This document shows, piece by piece, positions 1-11,036 of a DNA stretch of 64,000 bases. The notes beneath the pieces were generated by a model. That model saw nothing but the letters and a program-made list of their open reading frames with translations, ran no database searches and was not told where the DNA came from. Source of the stretch: Ambrosia x helenae (taxonomy: Eukaryota; Streptophyta; Magnoliopsida; Asterales; Asteraceae); assembly GCA_030844895.1 (NCBI GenBank), contig JAUTDX010007096.1:189001-253000 (forward strand), written 5' to 3'. Both the position numbers and the translations under genes were made by a program. The first letter of the stretch is position 1; every line of letters begins with the position of its first letter.

Positions 1-640
1 TTCCCCCAATTCCCCCATTCCCCCTTCTTTTTTATTATTTTATATAATGTTATTATATATAAAAGAAAGAAAAAGTTTAGAAATAATATTATTATATATA
101 ATAAAAATCACTCGGGGAGAAGGGGGAAGAAACCCCCAAGTCATCAAAAGTTGATTGGGGGAGGGGGTGTTCCCCTTGGAGGACCTGTCCATGTCATCAC
201 CCCGAGAGCTCTCTACGAAACCACGCCATTTAATTTGAGACTTGAAAATTTCCCTTGCCATTACACATATCACATGTTCTTTACTTCTTATAGTTGAAAC
301 ATGTATATGAATTGCTAAAACCTTGAAGTTCAATGTAAATTATTCATTTAATTTCAAATGCTACCGCCAATCCGAATCATAAATCATATTCATTGTCACC
401 ATTTATACGAGTGCAGGAAATTCAAAAGATTATTTATATTTTGTGAATACTCGTTTTACTCTATTAAATTGCTTTGATTTCTAAACTTTAAAGCCATGAT
501 TACTTTTTTTCTAATCAATATCAAGCTATAAATCATCGAGGGTGTTTTAGTCACTTGACAGCTGATAAATGTTGGGCTTTTTTGCTCTTTAATAATTTTC
601 AGTTTTTCATACATACATTTTAAAACAATTTAATATTGTA
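1..640. other. AT-rich flank with a possible truncated Harbinger-like MITE
   Basis: Bases 1-210 have runs of C and G at both edges around an AT-rich core, a layout also seen in the MITE at 9765-10062. The window edge cuts the left side, so no terminal repeat can be confirmed. From 210 to 640 I see only AT-rich sequence with no convincing coding region. Confidence 0.3.
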
Positions 641-662
641 GTGATCACAATGTTCACTTTTT

Positions 663-1486
663 TAGTTACAGACAATAATGGGGTAAAGGTGATGAAATGG
701 GAATGGCGGCTTGATCCTAACTCTTACGAAGAAGTTACAGAACTATTCGAATTGTTGGGGGAGATTCATGGATATTCTTGGGGTATTGGCAACGATAATT
801 GGTACTGGGAAGGGGATAAAACTCGGATCTTTTCAGTTAAAAGCGCTAAAGTGTTGTTAAACGGTGGAGCTTCGACAGGTAGTCAGCAGCTTATTGATTG
901 GCGATGTTGGTCTCCTCTTAAATGTAGAATTTTCGTTTGGAGAGCAGCTTTAGACAGGATACCCACAAAGACAAATTTGGTTAAGAGAGGAGTGAATCTG
1001 GATAATGAACACTGCATTTTTTGCGATACGGCTGCAGAAGATTCGATGCACTTGTTCACAGGTTGTTGTTATTCTTTCGAAGTTTGGTCCAGGTTAGAAT
1101 CATGGTGCAGGTTAGCCCCTTCAGTTCTGTTTGGGGTTGAAGACTTGCTTCGGCTGCAGATTAATCAAAATAAAAGCAAGAAAGAAGGCCATGTGTTACA
1201 AGGAATTGTATATACCGCTATGTTGTCGCTTTGGATTGAACGGAACGCGAGAGTTTTTAATAACAAGGCGAGGAAAGCTATGGAGCTAGTTGAAAATATC
1301 AGAATTCTGTCGTTTTTTTGGCTGCGTAATAGATCCAAGTATAGATCTTTAGATTGGAAAAAATGGTGTACATATCCTTTAGACTTGATGTAATGTGGTT
1401 TTTCCTCTTGGGTCCTTATTTTGAGGGCGCTTGAGGTGGTGTTTTTTGGTTAATGAAGTTTACTTTTCAAAAAAAAAAAAAAAAAA
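663..1486 (+). mobile_element. 5'-truncated L1-type LINE with poly(A) and TSD
   Basis: This is the 3' end of a non-LTR retrotransposon. It ends in a run of about 18 A at 1469-1486. The target-site duplication CAATGTTCACTTTTT lies at 648-662 and again at 1487-1501, directly after the poly(A). Only the end of ORF2 and the 3' UTR are present, as expected when target-primed reverse transcription stops early. The nearly perfect TSD and the open frame suggest a fairly recent insertion. Confidence 0.9.
664..1393 (+). pseudogene. LINE ORF2 C-terminal zinc-binding region (zf-RVT), 5' truncated
   Basis: The open frame encodes the C-terminal part of a plant LINE polymerase, after the reverse transcriptase domain. 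Visible hallmarks are WCWSPLKCRIFVWRAALDRI followed by IPTKTNL and the zinc-binding pattern C-x2-C ... H-x3-F-x2-C (HCIFCD, then MHLFTGC). The frame is free of stops and ends at TAA near 1393. The first Met at 641 lies in target DNA, so the ORF start is an accident of the insertion. No endonuclease or RT core is present, so it cannot move on its own. Confidence 0.88.
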
Positions 1487-1501
1487 CAATGTTCACTTTT
1501 T

Positions 1502-2010
1502 AGTTTTTACTTAAAAAACCTTTTGTAGTAACGGATTTTTAAAAAAGCCATTGCAATAACCGAAAGTAAAAGCAGCACACTATTTTAAACTAAAAAAACT
1601 CTATATGTTTGCTTAAATTTAAGCCAAGAAAACTCTATGTCAAAAAAGCTATTGCAATAACGGAAAGTTAAAAAAATAGCCCACTAATATAAATAAAAAA
1701 ATTTATATACGTTTGTTTAATTTAAAGTGAGCAAACTCTCCTTGTAGAATCAAACGTTTATCTAACGTATCAAAATACTTTAAAACCTTTAAAATATAAA
1801 CATTTTTGAATTTTGAGTTAAAATTAACCACCAAAAGCCACAATAGTGGTATCCTATCCAGGCATATGGAAAAAAATGGAAACCTACATGGTTCAAATCG
1901 CATAGTAGACATAGACTTAATGAACAAGATTAGCAAGTGTGTTAGCTGACAACTTGACATTCGAAACATTGTAAAAGTTACTAAAAGAATTACCATAATA
2001 ATAGGGTTAT
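1502..2010. other. Unassigned AT-rich intergenic stretch
   Basis: Two imperfect copies of a motif around 'ccattgcaataacygaaagt' (about 1548-1570 and 1648-1672) suggest a local duplication. No coding region or element boundary was recognised. Confidence 0.4.
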
Positions 2011-2140
2011 GGGATTCATACATCCTGTGACGTCACATTCTGGGGGTGTGACATCACATTCTGGGGTATGTGACAGTCTCCTATTGGTATGTGATGTGGG
2101 TCAGGGTGTATAAATCCTAAATAGGGGGTGTATGAATCCT
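2011..2140. mobile_element. Small MITE-like repeat (copy 1 of 2)
   Basis: A block of about 130 bp begins GGGATTCATACATCC and ends with the inverse GGTGTATGAATCCT. A diverged second copy with the same order of internal motifs (gacatcacattctggg, tgtataaatcctaa) is at 55135-55263. Two dispersed copies with inverted ends support a mobile element. The TSD and superfamily were not resolved. Confidence 0.6.
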
Positions 2141-2342
2141 AATTACCTAATAATAACTGAATGGATTGCGGCGGTGTTATCGTCTCGGTAACCATAGTAG
2201 AATCATGCTAACCGAGAATGCCCAGTCCCCTTAACTTATGTTCGGATATCTATCAAACTAGATTTATTTTTCAAGGATCAAACTCGAACCAATAAAAGCA
2301 AAAACATATACTATATTACTACCCAATCAAAAATTCAAAAAC

Positions 2343-2368
2343 TAATAATAATAATAATAATAATAATC
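2343..2368. repeat. (AAT)n microsatellite
   Basis: About eight tandem ATA/AAT units lie 3' of the VQ gene. Confidence 0.9.
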
Positions 2369-2538
2369 CAAATTAAATATTAATTTCGTTATCTTTAAGA
2401 AAAATGGAATCACATGTATCCAAATTGTACAACTTGGGATGCAAAAGATCTCTAACCTTTTTAAACTTTTACTTATCTCTCAACAGTCAACACCCATCTT
2501 ATTATTATTATTATTAATATTAATTAATATTATCATAA

Positions 2539-3240
2539 TCATTCCGGCGACCCCGTGACCCGCGGCGACGTCACCGGAAACAACGGCAGCAGCTGCGGCT
2601 CAGCTGCCGCCGTCCTCGGCGACGGATGCAAATAAAACCCTTTCTCCGCAATCACTCTATCTTCCTCCGACGAACTCCCCATTAACGGCGACGTCTTATT
2701 AAACGGATCTTCAATTAACGGCGTCACCGGACTCAACACCAACGACGGAAAATCAAGAATGCTTGGAGATAATATTTCATGAAACCGGGTCGGATTCGGG
2801 TTCGGACCCGAATTCGGGTTAATCATCAACCCGGTTTTTAAACTGTTCCTTCGTTCGTAGAGTTTGAACCCTTGTTTCTTTTGTTGACCCGTTTTGATTG
2901 GTGGTATGGATGTTTTTGTTGGAGCTGGATCCGGGTTGTGGGTCGGGTTTAATGAGGAGTGTTTGGCGGTTTCGGAGGATCCGGTTAGCATTTGGACTAC
3001 TTGTTTGAAGTTATTGCTGTCTGCTTGAACAAAGGTTGTTGGGTATGGGTTGGGTTCGGATCTTGAAACGGGTTTGGGTGTTAGTGGTGGAGTTGGGACA
3101 TTGCTGGTTGTTGTAGAGTTGGTTGAAGATGGGTTTGTTTCTGTTTCTAGGATTAATCTTGAAGTGGTTTGTGTTTGTGTTTCCATTGATGTGGTTTGTG
3201 TATGTGTATGTGTCTGTGTTTGTGTTTGTTTCTCTCTCAA
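2539..3240 (-). CDS. VQ-motif protein (VQ4/VQ19/VQ33-like)
   Basis: This single-exon gene encodes up to 233 aa. VQ proteins are plant transcriptional cofactors, mostly nuclear, that bind WRKY factors; the subgroup resembled here includes substrates of MAP kinases MPK3/MPK6. The core motif is visible as FKQVVQMLTG (F-x3-VQ-x2-TG, about residues 78-87). Further conserved blocks are ERRNSLKTGLMINP, LSPSILDFPSLVLSPVTPL, IAEKGFYLHPSPR and PQLLPLFPVTSPR, which fit the VQ4-type subgroup. Several S/T-P sites (LSPS, LSPV, TSPL, HPSPR, TSPRV) are candidate MAPK sites. The start is ambiguous: Met1 at 3240 adds a TQ/TH-repeat leader, while in-frame Met19 (about 3186) starts METQTQTTS and may be the true start. 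The 5' UTR carries a (CT)n tract. Confidence 0.9.
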   Translation of the reverse strand: MREKQTQTQTHTHTQTTSMETQTQTTSRLILETETNPSSTNSTTTSNVPTPPLTPKPVSRSEPNPYPTTFVQADSNNFKQVVQMLTGSSETAKHSSLNPTHNPDPAPTKTSIPPIKTGQQKKQGFKLYERRNSLKTGLMINPNSGPNPNPTRFHEILSPSILDFPSLVLSPVTPLIEDPFNKTSPLMGSSSEEDRVIAEKGFYLHPSPRTAAAEPQLLPLFPVTSPRVTGSPE

Positions 3241-3276
3241 AGTTTGTAGAGAGAGAGAGAGAGAGGGAGAGAGAGA
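3241..3276 (-). repeat. (CT)n tract in the presumed 5' UTR of the VQ gene
   Basis: GA repeats on the plus strand read as (CT)n on the coding strand just upstream of the VQ start. Pyrimidine tracts are common in plant 5' UTRs and often vary in length. Confidence 0.8.
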
Positions 3277-3348
3277 TGATATTTTGGTGGTGGTTTTTGT
3301 TTTATAAGTTTAAGCCACACTTTTGTTTTTGTTGTTGCTTGTCTTTCA

Positions 3349-3357
3349 CTTTATAAC
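3349..3357 (-). promoter_or_regulatory. Possible TATA box of the VQ gene
   Basis: The minus strand reads GTTATAAAG about 110 bp upstream of the first Met. Initiation about 30 bp downstream would give a 5' UTR that includes the CT tract. This is position-based inference only. Confidence 0.35.
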
Positions 3358-3359
3358 CT

Positions 3360-3732
3360 TGTGTCAACTTAGGGTTGAATGTACACTTTACCCACATCAT
3401 GTTTGGTGTTATGAATAATTGAATATGTATGTTTTACAAATTTCAAGAATTTACACTTTTGGTACCTCTTTGTTTGAGAAACAATGAAACATGCTTTATT
3501 TTTGAATTTTGTGAATTATTTTGTTATAGGCTCATGTAGTGAAAAATGTGTAGAGTACATTAGTTATAGACTCATAACATGTGTTACTCTATTTTAATAA
3601 ACGTTTAAAAAAAAAGGTAGTGATCAAACACATGTTCATGGCTTGGAATTTTGTTACTTAATGTTGGAGATGTAAACTTATCGCGTAACCACTGTATCAT
3701 TAAAATTGAGTTCAACTTGTTTATTAATAGTT
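3360..3732. other. Upstream region of the VQ gene
   Basis: AT-rich sequence with no recognised element. It probably contains the VQ promoter and ends at the TSD of the large LINE. Confidence 0.4.
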
Positions 3733-3837
3733 CGACATCAAGCCTTACTTTTTTTTTTAAGAGAAACTTTCATTAACACAAAAACGCCAACAATCTCCAA
3801 TACGGAGATAGCCAACGGAAACCCACAAACGTACAAC

Positions 3838-6800
3838 TTACATCAAATCAAAATTAGACCATCTAACCCAATCAACAATACCATCTTTAAAACGATGCTT
3901 ATACCAAAGAAAAGCCAAATTCTTGATGTTCGACACTATCTTCACCACGTTCGATTCCACCTGTGAAAATACTTTGGCGTTTCTAGTCTTCCATAGAACC
4001 CAACATGCGATGATGATAACACCTTTAACCACTTACTTCTTTCTATCCGACACTCCACACCCTTCATGGATTGATATTAAATCAATAACATGGAACGCAT
4101 AGATATTCGGAATTCAGCGCCAACTAGAGATACCAAGCCAAACTCCATTCGCTAGACCACAACCCGTAAATAAATGTTCCGCAGATTCTTCCTCTATATC
4201 ACACCATTCGCACAACGGATTACTCACAAGAATGTTCCTCCTAATCAAAGCTTTCTTCGTTGGAATCCAATCTAAAGAAAGACGCCACATAAAGATATTG
4301 CACTTTAAAGGCACCCACTTACACCACTTGAATCCAAAACCATTCGTACTAACATTCGATCCTCGAAGCCACCTCTTCACCACAGAAACAGCGAAGTCTT
4401 TTTGATTCCCCTCGTACCAAATCCAATCATCTTTCCTATCGGCCAGGTTAGTCGAAGCCAACATATCTTCAATCTCACGTTTCTCGTCAATCTCTTCATT
4501 TGAATTAGTTAATCTCTTCCATTCCCATAAGATAGAACGACCAGCTCCAAAGCTCCTCAAACGCTCACCTACAAAAACACGTTCATTTTTCTCCAATTCG
4601 AACAATCTCAGAAACTTGCCATTAAGCGGTTGATCGCCTAACCAAGTATCAACCCAAAACCTGATAGCTTTCCCGTCTCCAAGAACATCACGAATAACAC
4701 GATCCAAACCTATCCCGTCCACTTTCAACCTGTTACATAGCCAAGCACAATTCTTCCAGACACTAGAATAGGCACTATTAACCGGGATTAAGCTCCAATT
4801 CCGACTGGAGCCGTGTATAGCTAAAACAACCCGTCTCCATAAAAGATGGTCCTCGTGCAAGTACCTCCACAACCATTTGACAATCAACGCATGGTTACTC
4901 AACTCGAGTCTAACAATACCCAATCCCCCCTCGCCGATAGGCTTCGTAACCGTCTCCCAAGCCACCCAACTAAGTTTCCTCACCTCCTCAGAACCCCCAC
5001 ATAGAAACCTCCTCATCAACCCTTCTAGGTCTTCAATTACTCTTTTTGGCGCCTTAAACAATGAAAAATAATATGTAGGAAGACTATTAAGAACCGATTT
5101 AATCAATGTAACTCGCCCCCCAATCGACAAGGTCGTAGCCTTCCATTTAGAAAGTCTCCTCCTAAACGTGTTCACCACAGACTCCCAATTACCAATGCGG
5201 TTCATATTGGCACCTACTTTTATACCTAAATAAGTGAAAGGTAAAACTCCCCCCTTACAACCGAGAGAACTCGCCATCGCCACCACCTCATCATTGTCAA
5301 CACCAATGCCATATAGGACCGACTTATGAATATTAATCCTCAACCCCGAGCACATATAGAAAATCCTCAAAATCCGCCTCATATTATCAAAGTTAAACGT
5401 GGACCACTCACCCATCAACATGGCGTCATCCGCAAATAATAAATGTGACAACTTAGGACCACTATTAGGAAGTTGCACCCCATCATACACTCCCATATCA
5501 GAAGCTCTATTCATCAAACAAGAGAACGCCTCCATAAGAATAATAAATAGGAAAGGCGAAATAGGATCACCTTGCCTAATCCCTTTTTGACATCCAAATT
5601 CAAAAGTCGGTGACCCGTTGACTAATATAGCCGACCTAGCCGACACCAATATCCCTCTGATCCAGATACGCCATTTAATCGGAAAGTCCATTTGTTTCAT
5701 AATAGACAAGAGGAAGTCCCAATTAACATTGTCGTATGCTTTATCGAAATCAATTTTAAACATGAACATCTTCTTATCCCTCTTCTTAGTCCACGAAATC
5801 ACCTCATTAACCATCAACGGCCCATCTAAAATGTACCTTCCAGTTAAAAACGCTGTCTGGGACTCCGAAACCACTTTGCCTAAAACCGTCTTCAATCTGT
5901 TTGCCAAAACCTTAGAAACCACCTTACTAATGATACCAATCAGATTAATTGGTCGAAAATCACTTAACTCAACCGCATCACCTACCTTCGACACCAAAGT
6001 AATAAATGATGAGCCCACACCCTTGCTAAAACTCCCCACATCATAAAAATAATTCATCATATTCATAAAATCCTCTTGAAACAGGTCCCAAAAAATCTAA
6101 TGAACCGGAAATTAAACCCATCCGGACCTGGAGCCTTGTCAGCCCCACAATCAAACACTGCGTCTTTAACCTCTTGGTAAGAGAATCTGTGAATCAAAGA
6201 ACCAGCTTCCTCCTGACTTAATTTTTTCACCCCATGACAAACCAATTTCGGTCTCTCCATCATAGTTTCTTCAAACTTTGATCTATAAAAACGAAGGACC
6301 TCTCTCTTGATAATCTCCGGTTTCGTTTCCCAAACCCCGTTTACCTTCAACCCGGGAATAAAATTTACCGCTTTCCGTTTGTTGATACAAGCATGAAAAA
6401 ATCGAGTGTTATCATCCCCATAGGACGCCCAATTGTTCCTAGCTTTCTGTCTCACCAAGACGTCTCTTCGTTTCTTCATAACACCAAACCTCGTCCTCTT
6501 CAAGCGATCGGCTTTCCATCTCAGTCTCCAAAACAGCCAACTCCTTCTCAAGCATCGACTGTTCACCTTTCTCCTTAGAAGAACACCTTCTTTCCCAATC
6601 AACGATCAAGCTTCTAAGCTTCCAAAACTTCAATAAAAGTATAAAATCCGGTTCACCTTCCACCACCATATCACCTATCGCCCCCTTAATGAGCTCCACA
6701 AAATCTTTACGGTCTAACCACGAGTTGAAAAAACGGAAAGGCTTGGGCCCAAAACTTCTACAACTCGTTGTTTTTAATAAAAGCGGATTGTGGTCGGACC

Positions 6801-7455
6801 ATTTTTTCTCCAAAGCTACATATTCTGCCAACGGCCACAATGAGAAAAACTCCCAAGACACAAACACTCTATCAATACGACTAAGTTTATCTCCCGCCAT
6901 GAAAGTAAACCGTCTCCCTTTCAACGTAAACTCATGTAAGTTAGCCTCCTCTAGAAAATTGCTTAAGTCTTGTGCGTCCGATGAGCTAAAGAACGAGTTT
7001 CTCCGCTCCCCTTCATGCCTTACAGAATTGAAATCACCCGCAACAATGGCCACCCCCTCTCCACCCCCAAACATACGACCAACCTCATCCCATAGAGCCC
7101 TCTTGGCGACGGCATTATGAGAAGCATAAATATTAAACATATTAACAACCATACCATTTCCTTTCATAGAAGCAGTCACCTTCAATACTTTGTCCCTCTT
7201 CTCAATCCCCAAGACCGATAACATCTTTGAATCCTAAATGGTTTACAAGCCCCCAGACCTTCCTGAAGAAGGAACCCATTCAAAAGCATAATCTCCTCGA
7301 CCCCAGAATCTAGCCACATCAATACCTTCCAACGAAACCATTTGCGTTTCCTGCAACATAACACAATGAACCTCATGATGACCTCTAAGACTCCTCACCC
7401 AGTCTGCTTTAGCGGAATTCCCCAACCCACGAATGTTAAGCGACAATAGATTCAT
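3838..7455 (-). pseudogene. LINE ORF2 (endonuclease + reverse transcriptase + zf-RVT), broken
   Basis: ORF2 starts MNLLSLNIRGLG at 7455. The APE-type endonuclease shows VMLQET, AGDFNSV, SRIDRVF and SDHNPLL. The reverse transcriptase shows LSDFRPINLIGIISKVVSKV, FKIDFDKAYDNVNW, KGIRQGDPISPFLF and the catalytic LLFADDAML. The C-terminus shows KWVPLKCNIFMWRL, then CEWCD and HLFTGC (zinc binding). Breaks: two in-frame stops (TAA, TAG) near 7230-7245 in the endonuclease, a frameshift near 6470, a single-base slip in a T run near 6090, a stop at 4114 and another about 85 bases downstream. The longest open piece is 650 aa (6066-4114). No RNase H domain was seen. Confidence 0.93.
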
Positions 7456-9166
7456 TGATTACCCACTTGAAAACGTTCATCTCTAATAGCTTCATGAATC
7501 TTAGGGCCAAATTTCTCCAAGTCTGTTGCACCTAAAACTGCTCCCAACGTGACAGTATTCCCAGCTTCAGCAACAACTTCAACCTCATCCACCTTTTCAC
7601 TCAATATATCATTATCGTCACACTCCCGAACCTCATCCACAGTGCCCGTGTTATTCCCAGAATCACCCGAAGTCACATTCAAATCCGGAGTGCAGAAATC
7701 GTGAACCTGTTCCCTGCAAACGTCATTACCACCTGTAATTACAGAAGCAGCGTCCATAACTCCAATAAATCTATCCAAATCAAAAATATTGTTCTCATCC
7801 CGTTGTCTTTTTTTGGGTCTTTCTTGGGAATTACTCGCATCCCCCCTATTTTTAAACAACGAACGCCTTCTAAACTTCTTCCGAGTACCCCTGCCAGATT
7901 CTTTCCTCCCACTGTCCTCTATACCATCCACGCTCGTATCAGTACCATCTTTCACAAATACCCTATCAACTACTGGTTCTTCACCCGTAATCTCTCCCAC
8001 CTCTACTTCCACTTCCTGCAAAACCACATGAGATTCTTCCGGTTTCCTACAATGCACATCCTCCTGCTCCATTTCATCAAGTAAGTCCTCTATCACCTCA
8101 ACACACTCCGGTGTCCACTCCCAAACATCCTCATCCACCCACACTTTAAAAATGGTCCCTCTCCAAGCAATATCCACTCTATCAACAATCCTACCCTTGG
8201 TGTTACACAGAACCCCCACAATCGAGAAAGAAAGATTATGATCATCATTAGAAAACTTGGCTGGTTTAACAACCTTACCAAACCATGTTCCCACCATCTC
8301 ATAAACCTGCTCTATCGCTAACTGAATCGGGACCCCATGAATTCGTAACCAAGCAAGTCTCTCATCCTCCACCTTTTGACTTCCATTCCACTATTCCAAC
8401 GTTTCAAAGACCTCCATCCAATCCTCATAATCCAACAAAAACTTATGACACCCCTCCTCATCATTGAATATTACCATAAAAGTGAAGCCCGACACATATT
8501 TTATAGTTGCACTCCTCCAGCCTTTAGCCTTCAACCACCTATTCAGGTCTGTTAATACTTGAAAACTCCAAACCTTACCCACCACCGCAATATTATGCCA
8601 TTGAGAAAAACCCCATCACATTATCATCAACAGCTAAAACATCAACCTTGTTCCTGTTCAGAAGAGAGTCTACAAAGGTTCTACCTTTCCCACCATGTAT
8701 TCCCACATTATTATCCACAACATAATTCTTTTCCGACCCATACCCATCTCTATGCAATGCATGATTAACATCAACCTTTTCCTTATCCCCCCCATCAAAC
8801 CTCCGTACCCTCTCTCCGTCGACAAAATGGGCCATAGACACAAAAAGTTTGTAGGATCCCAACCAAACATCCGACATCTCCCTTACTAACCGTTTCACAT
8901 CCAAAACACCACTAAAGGAGACAAAACCAAACCTCTTCCCCAATCTATCGAATTTCCTAGCAATATAAGAAACTTCGAACGTGCCATAATAACGGAAAAC
9001 CTCTTTTAAAATCCGTCGAAGAACACTTCGGAGGAAGATTCGAAACAAAGAATTTTGTTATTACCTTGGAAGAGCCCGTATCCTTCTGCCTGTTACGTCG
9101 ATCTCTACGCGACGGAACGTCCTGCCAACCTTCTTCATCCTCTTGCCGCCTCTGGTCCTCCGCCAT
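7452..9166 (-). pseudogene. LINE ORF1 (RRM-like / DUF4283-type nucleic-acid-binding protein), broken
   Basis: ORF1 starts MAEDQRRQEDEEGWQDVPSR at 9166. An RRM-like fold follows: KFFVSNLPPKCS, then after a frameshift FRYYGTFEVSYIARK and RFGFVSFSG. A conserved plant LINE/DUF4283-type segment (LAWLRIHGVPIQL) starts near 8360. The tail is acidic and basic with KKRQRDE, a possible nuclear signal. Breaks: a frameshift near 9020, another near 8600, and one in-frame TAG at about 8391. ORF1 ends in TGA at 7454-7452, overlapping the ATG of ORF2. Confidence 0.85.
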
Positions 9167-9234
9167 GTTCAGAGGATTAGGGTTTTTTACAAAAGGTCGA
9201 AAAACCTAAGCTAATCCGACATCAAGCCTTACTT

Positions 9235-9761
9235 GTTTCAAATTCTATGTATGAATGCTAAGTTTGGTAGTGGCAGTGTGTCAAAGCTAACCGTTTGATT
9301 ACGGTTTTTAAGATGCTTTAACTCTTTACTTTTAGAGCGGAGAGGATAAAAAGATTGTCCTGCCCGCAGATGCAACAGTTTAACTGTAAGAACTAACAGA
9401 GCTTGTCATTAAGGATGGAACTTATTACAAAAATAAAACATGAAGAATGACTAGTGTGACTTTTTTAAATAGTAAGATTGAAACTTGCAAGTTGATACCA
9501 CTTTGGTCTTTAGTTTAAAAGTTAACATTTATTTTAATCTTTACCTTATAAACCTCCTTCGTCTAAGAGCATATAAATAGACAAGTTCAAAGATATGATG
9601 ATGAAGATTTGACCTTCCACCATGATCATCATTTTCTTTCCTCAATCAAAAGTACGTTTTGATATTTTTCAGTGTTTTGTATATCGCTTAATGATTTTTC
9701 AACTTTAGTGTTGACTTGAAATTTATTAAACAACATCCTGGGTTTTTTTTTTGGACAATTA
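9235..9761. other. Unassigned AT-rich stretch
   Basis: No coding region, repeat boundary or RNA gene recognised. Confidence 0.4.
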
Positions 9762-9764
9762 TTA

Positions 9765-10062
9765 GTCTACTCGGAGTGGTGGGGCTCGGAGTGGTGGGGG
9801 AAAGAGGGGGATGAAGGGTCATGTGGTACTTGTGGGACCCTTGTGGGGGGGAGGGGAAGAAAATAATATTATATTGTGTTAAAGTTAAAAAAAAAAAAAA
9901 CTGACCAATCAAGAGATGCCACCTCACCCCACCTTCAAGCCCCACGCCGGTGAAAATGCCCCCGCCCTCACCTCCAAGCCCTCCCCCACGCCAAGTTGGC
10001 GGCGGTGTTCCCGCCCCAAATAGCCCTCCACGCCATGTCTCCCGCCCCCACTCCGGGCAGCC
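9765..10062. mobile_element. Harbinger-like MITE with TTA TSD
   Basis: A 298-bp element with GC-rich ends and an AT-rich middle. The left end GTCTACTCGGAGTGGTGGGG is inverted on the right as CCCCACTCCGGGCAGCC. TTA flanks it at 9762-9764 and 10063-10065, as in the PIF/Harbinger superfamily. It has no coding capacity. Confidence 0.7.
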
Positions 10063-10065
10063 TTA

Positions 10066-10803
10066 TAAACGACAGGTAAGTAACGAATAGTGACGATGAG
10101 ACGTGACGGTTTGTTATTACACTCAACTTAGAAACCCCACCATTGAGCAGGACTTTAAATTGCATCTATCCATGATTATTGCACCAAGTTTTGTTATTTT
10201 ATGACATCAACTTTTTTTTAAACGGTCAAAGCATCTATATAAATATAGAAATCGGGTTAGCAAGAAGCTGATAATCAACTTTTATTCTTTTATTTTAGTC
10301 CATAAAAGTTGAACAAATAACAAAATAAGTTGGTACTTATGGGAAAATATATAATTTATTTTCTGTTTTGTTTGCAACTCTTTAGAAATAATTTATTTTA
10401 GGACTTTCAAACTTATCTTTCTTAGTTGGTCAATTGAACAAGAAAAAAGTCAAAAACCAAACTATAAGATTTATTCCTAAATATAACATTGTTCTAGAAG
10501 AAAAAACTTTTAATGTTGAATTCGTGGATAAAGACCTTTACTACATATCTCAATACCGTTATACTACAATTCCTTTTGATATATTCATCTAGATGACCCC
10601 AGTCTTATTGTTTTATATAATTATTCACCTCATACGTTTATTTCATGAATGACATTTTCTTGTCCCTTCATATAACAAAAATGAATTAGAACATTACATG
10701 TTCATCTTCCCATATCGACAAGTAGGGTAGAAAGTAGTAAAATTACACAAGTTAATAAAATAATATATTAGTAACTTATTTTGACCCAAAAAATTCTAAG
10801 AGG
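10066..10803. other. Unassigned AT-rich stretch
   Basis: No gene or element boundary recognised. Confidence 0.4.
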
Positions 10804-10806
10804 TAA

Positions 10807-11033
10807 GAGGTTGTTTGGTAGCTTCTTAATCATCATTCAGAAGCTACCTCTTAATAGTTTATAACCTCTGAATGGTTAAGATGTAACCTTAAGTCTGAAT
10901 GGTTAAGAGACAACCATTAAGATATTATCTCTTAACCATTCATACTTAGTATTGCATCTTAACCATTAAGAGACTATGAACTATTCAAATGTAGCCTCTT
11001 AATGACCATTTAGAGGCTTCCAAACAGCCCCTC
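10807..11033. mobile_element. Tourist-like MITE A
   Basis: A 227-bp element with inverted ends GAGGTTGTTTGGTAGC and GCTTCCAAACAGCCCCTC. It is flanked by TAA (10804-10806) and a mutated TGA (11034-11036). The interior is rich in 'aaccattaag' and its inverse, shared with elements at 18253 and 46038. TGTTTGG ends and a TWA TSD are typical of Tourist/PIF-Harbinger MITEs. Confidence 0.8.
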
Positions 11034-11036
11034 TGA

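Larger units (their letters stand above)
3751..9216 (-). mobile_element. Full-length L1-type LINE, decayed
   Basis: A complete non-LTR retrotransposon of about 5.47 kb on the minus strand. The 18-bp TSD CGACATCAAGCCTTACTT is present without mismatch at 3733-3750 and 9217-9234. The 3' end is a short poly(A), seen as T's from 3751. The 5' end precedes ORF1 by about 50 bp. Order on the minus strand: short 5' UTR, ORF1 (RNA binding), ORF2 (endonuclease, reverse transcriptase, zinc-binding C-terminus), 3' UTR. Both ORFs carry frameshifts and stops, so the copy is inactive. The perfect TSD argues for moderate age. Confidence 0.95.

Noticed and set aside
2011..2140. Tandem 'gtgacatcacattctggg' as a possible CRISPR-like or regulatory array
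   Set aside because: Only two to three imperfect copies exist, and the unit recurs at 55135 as part of a MITE-like repeat. CRISPR arrays are not expected in plant nuclear DNA.
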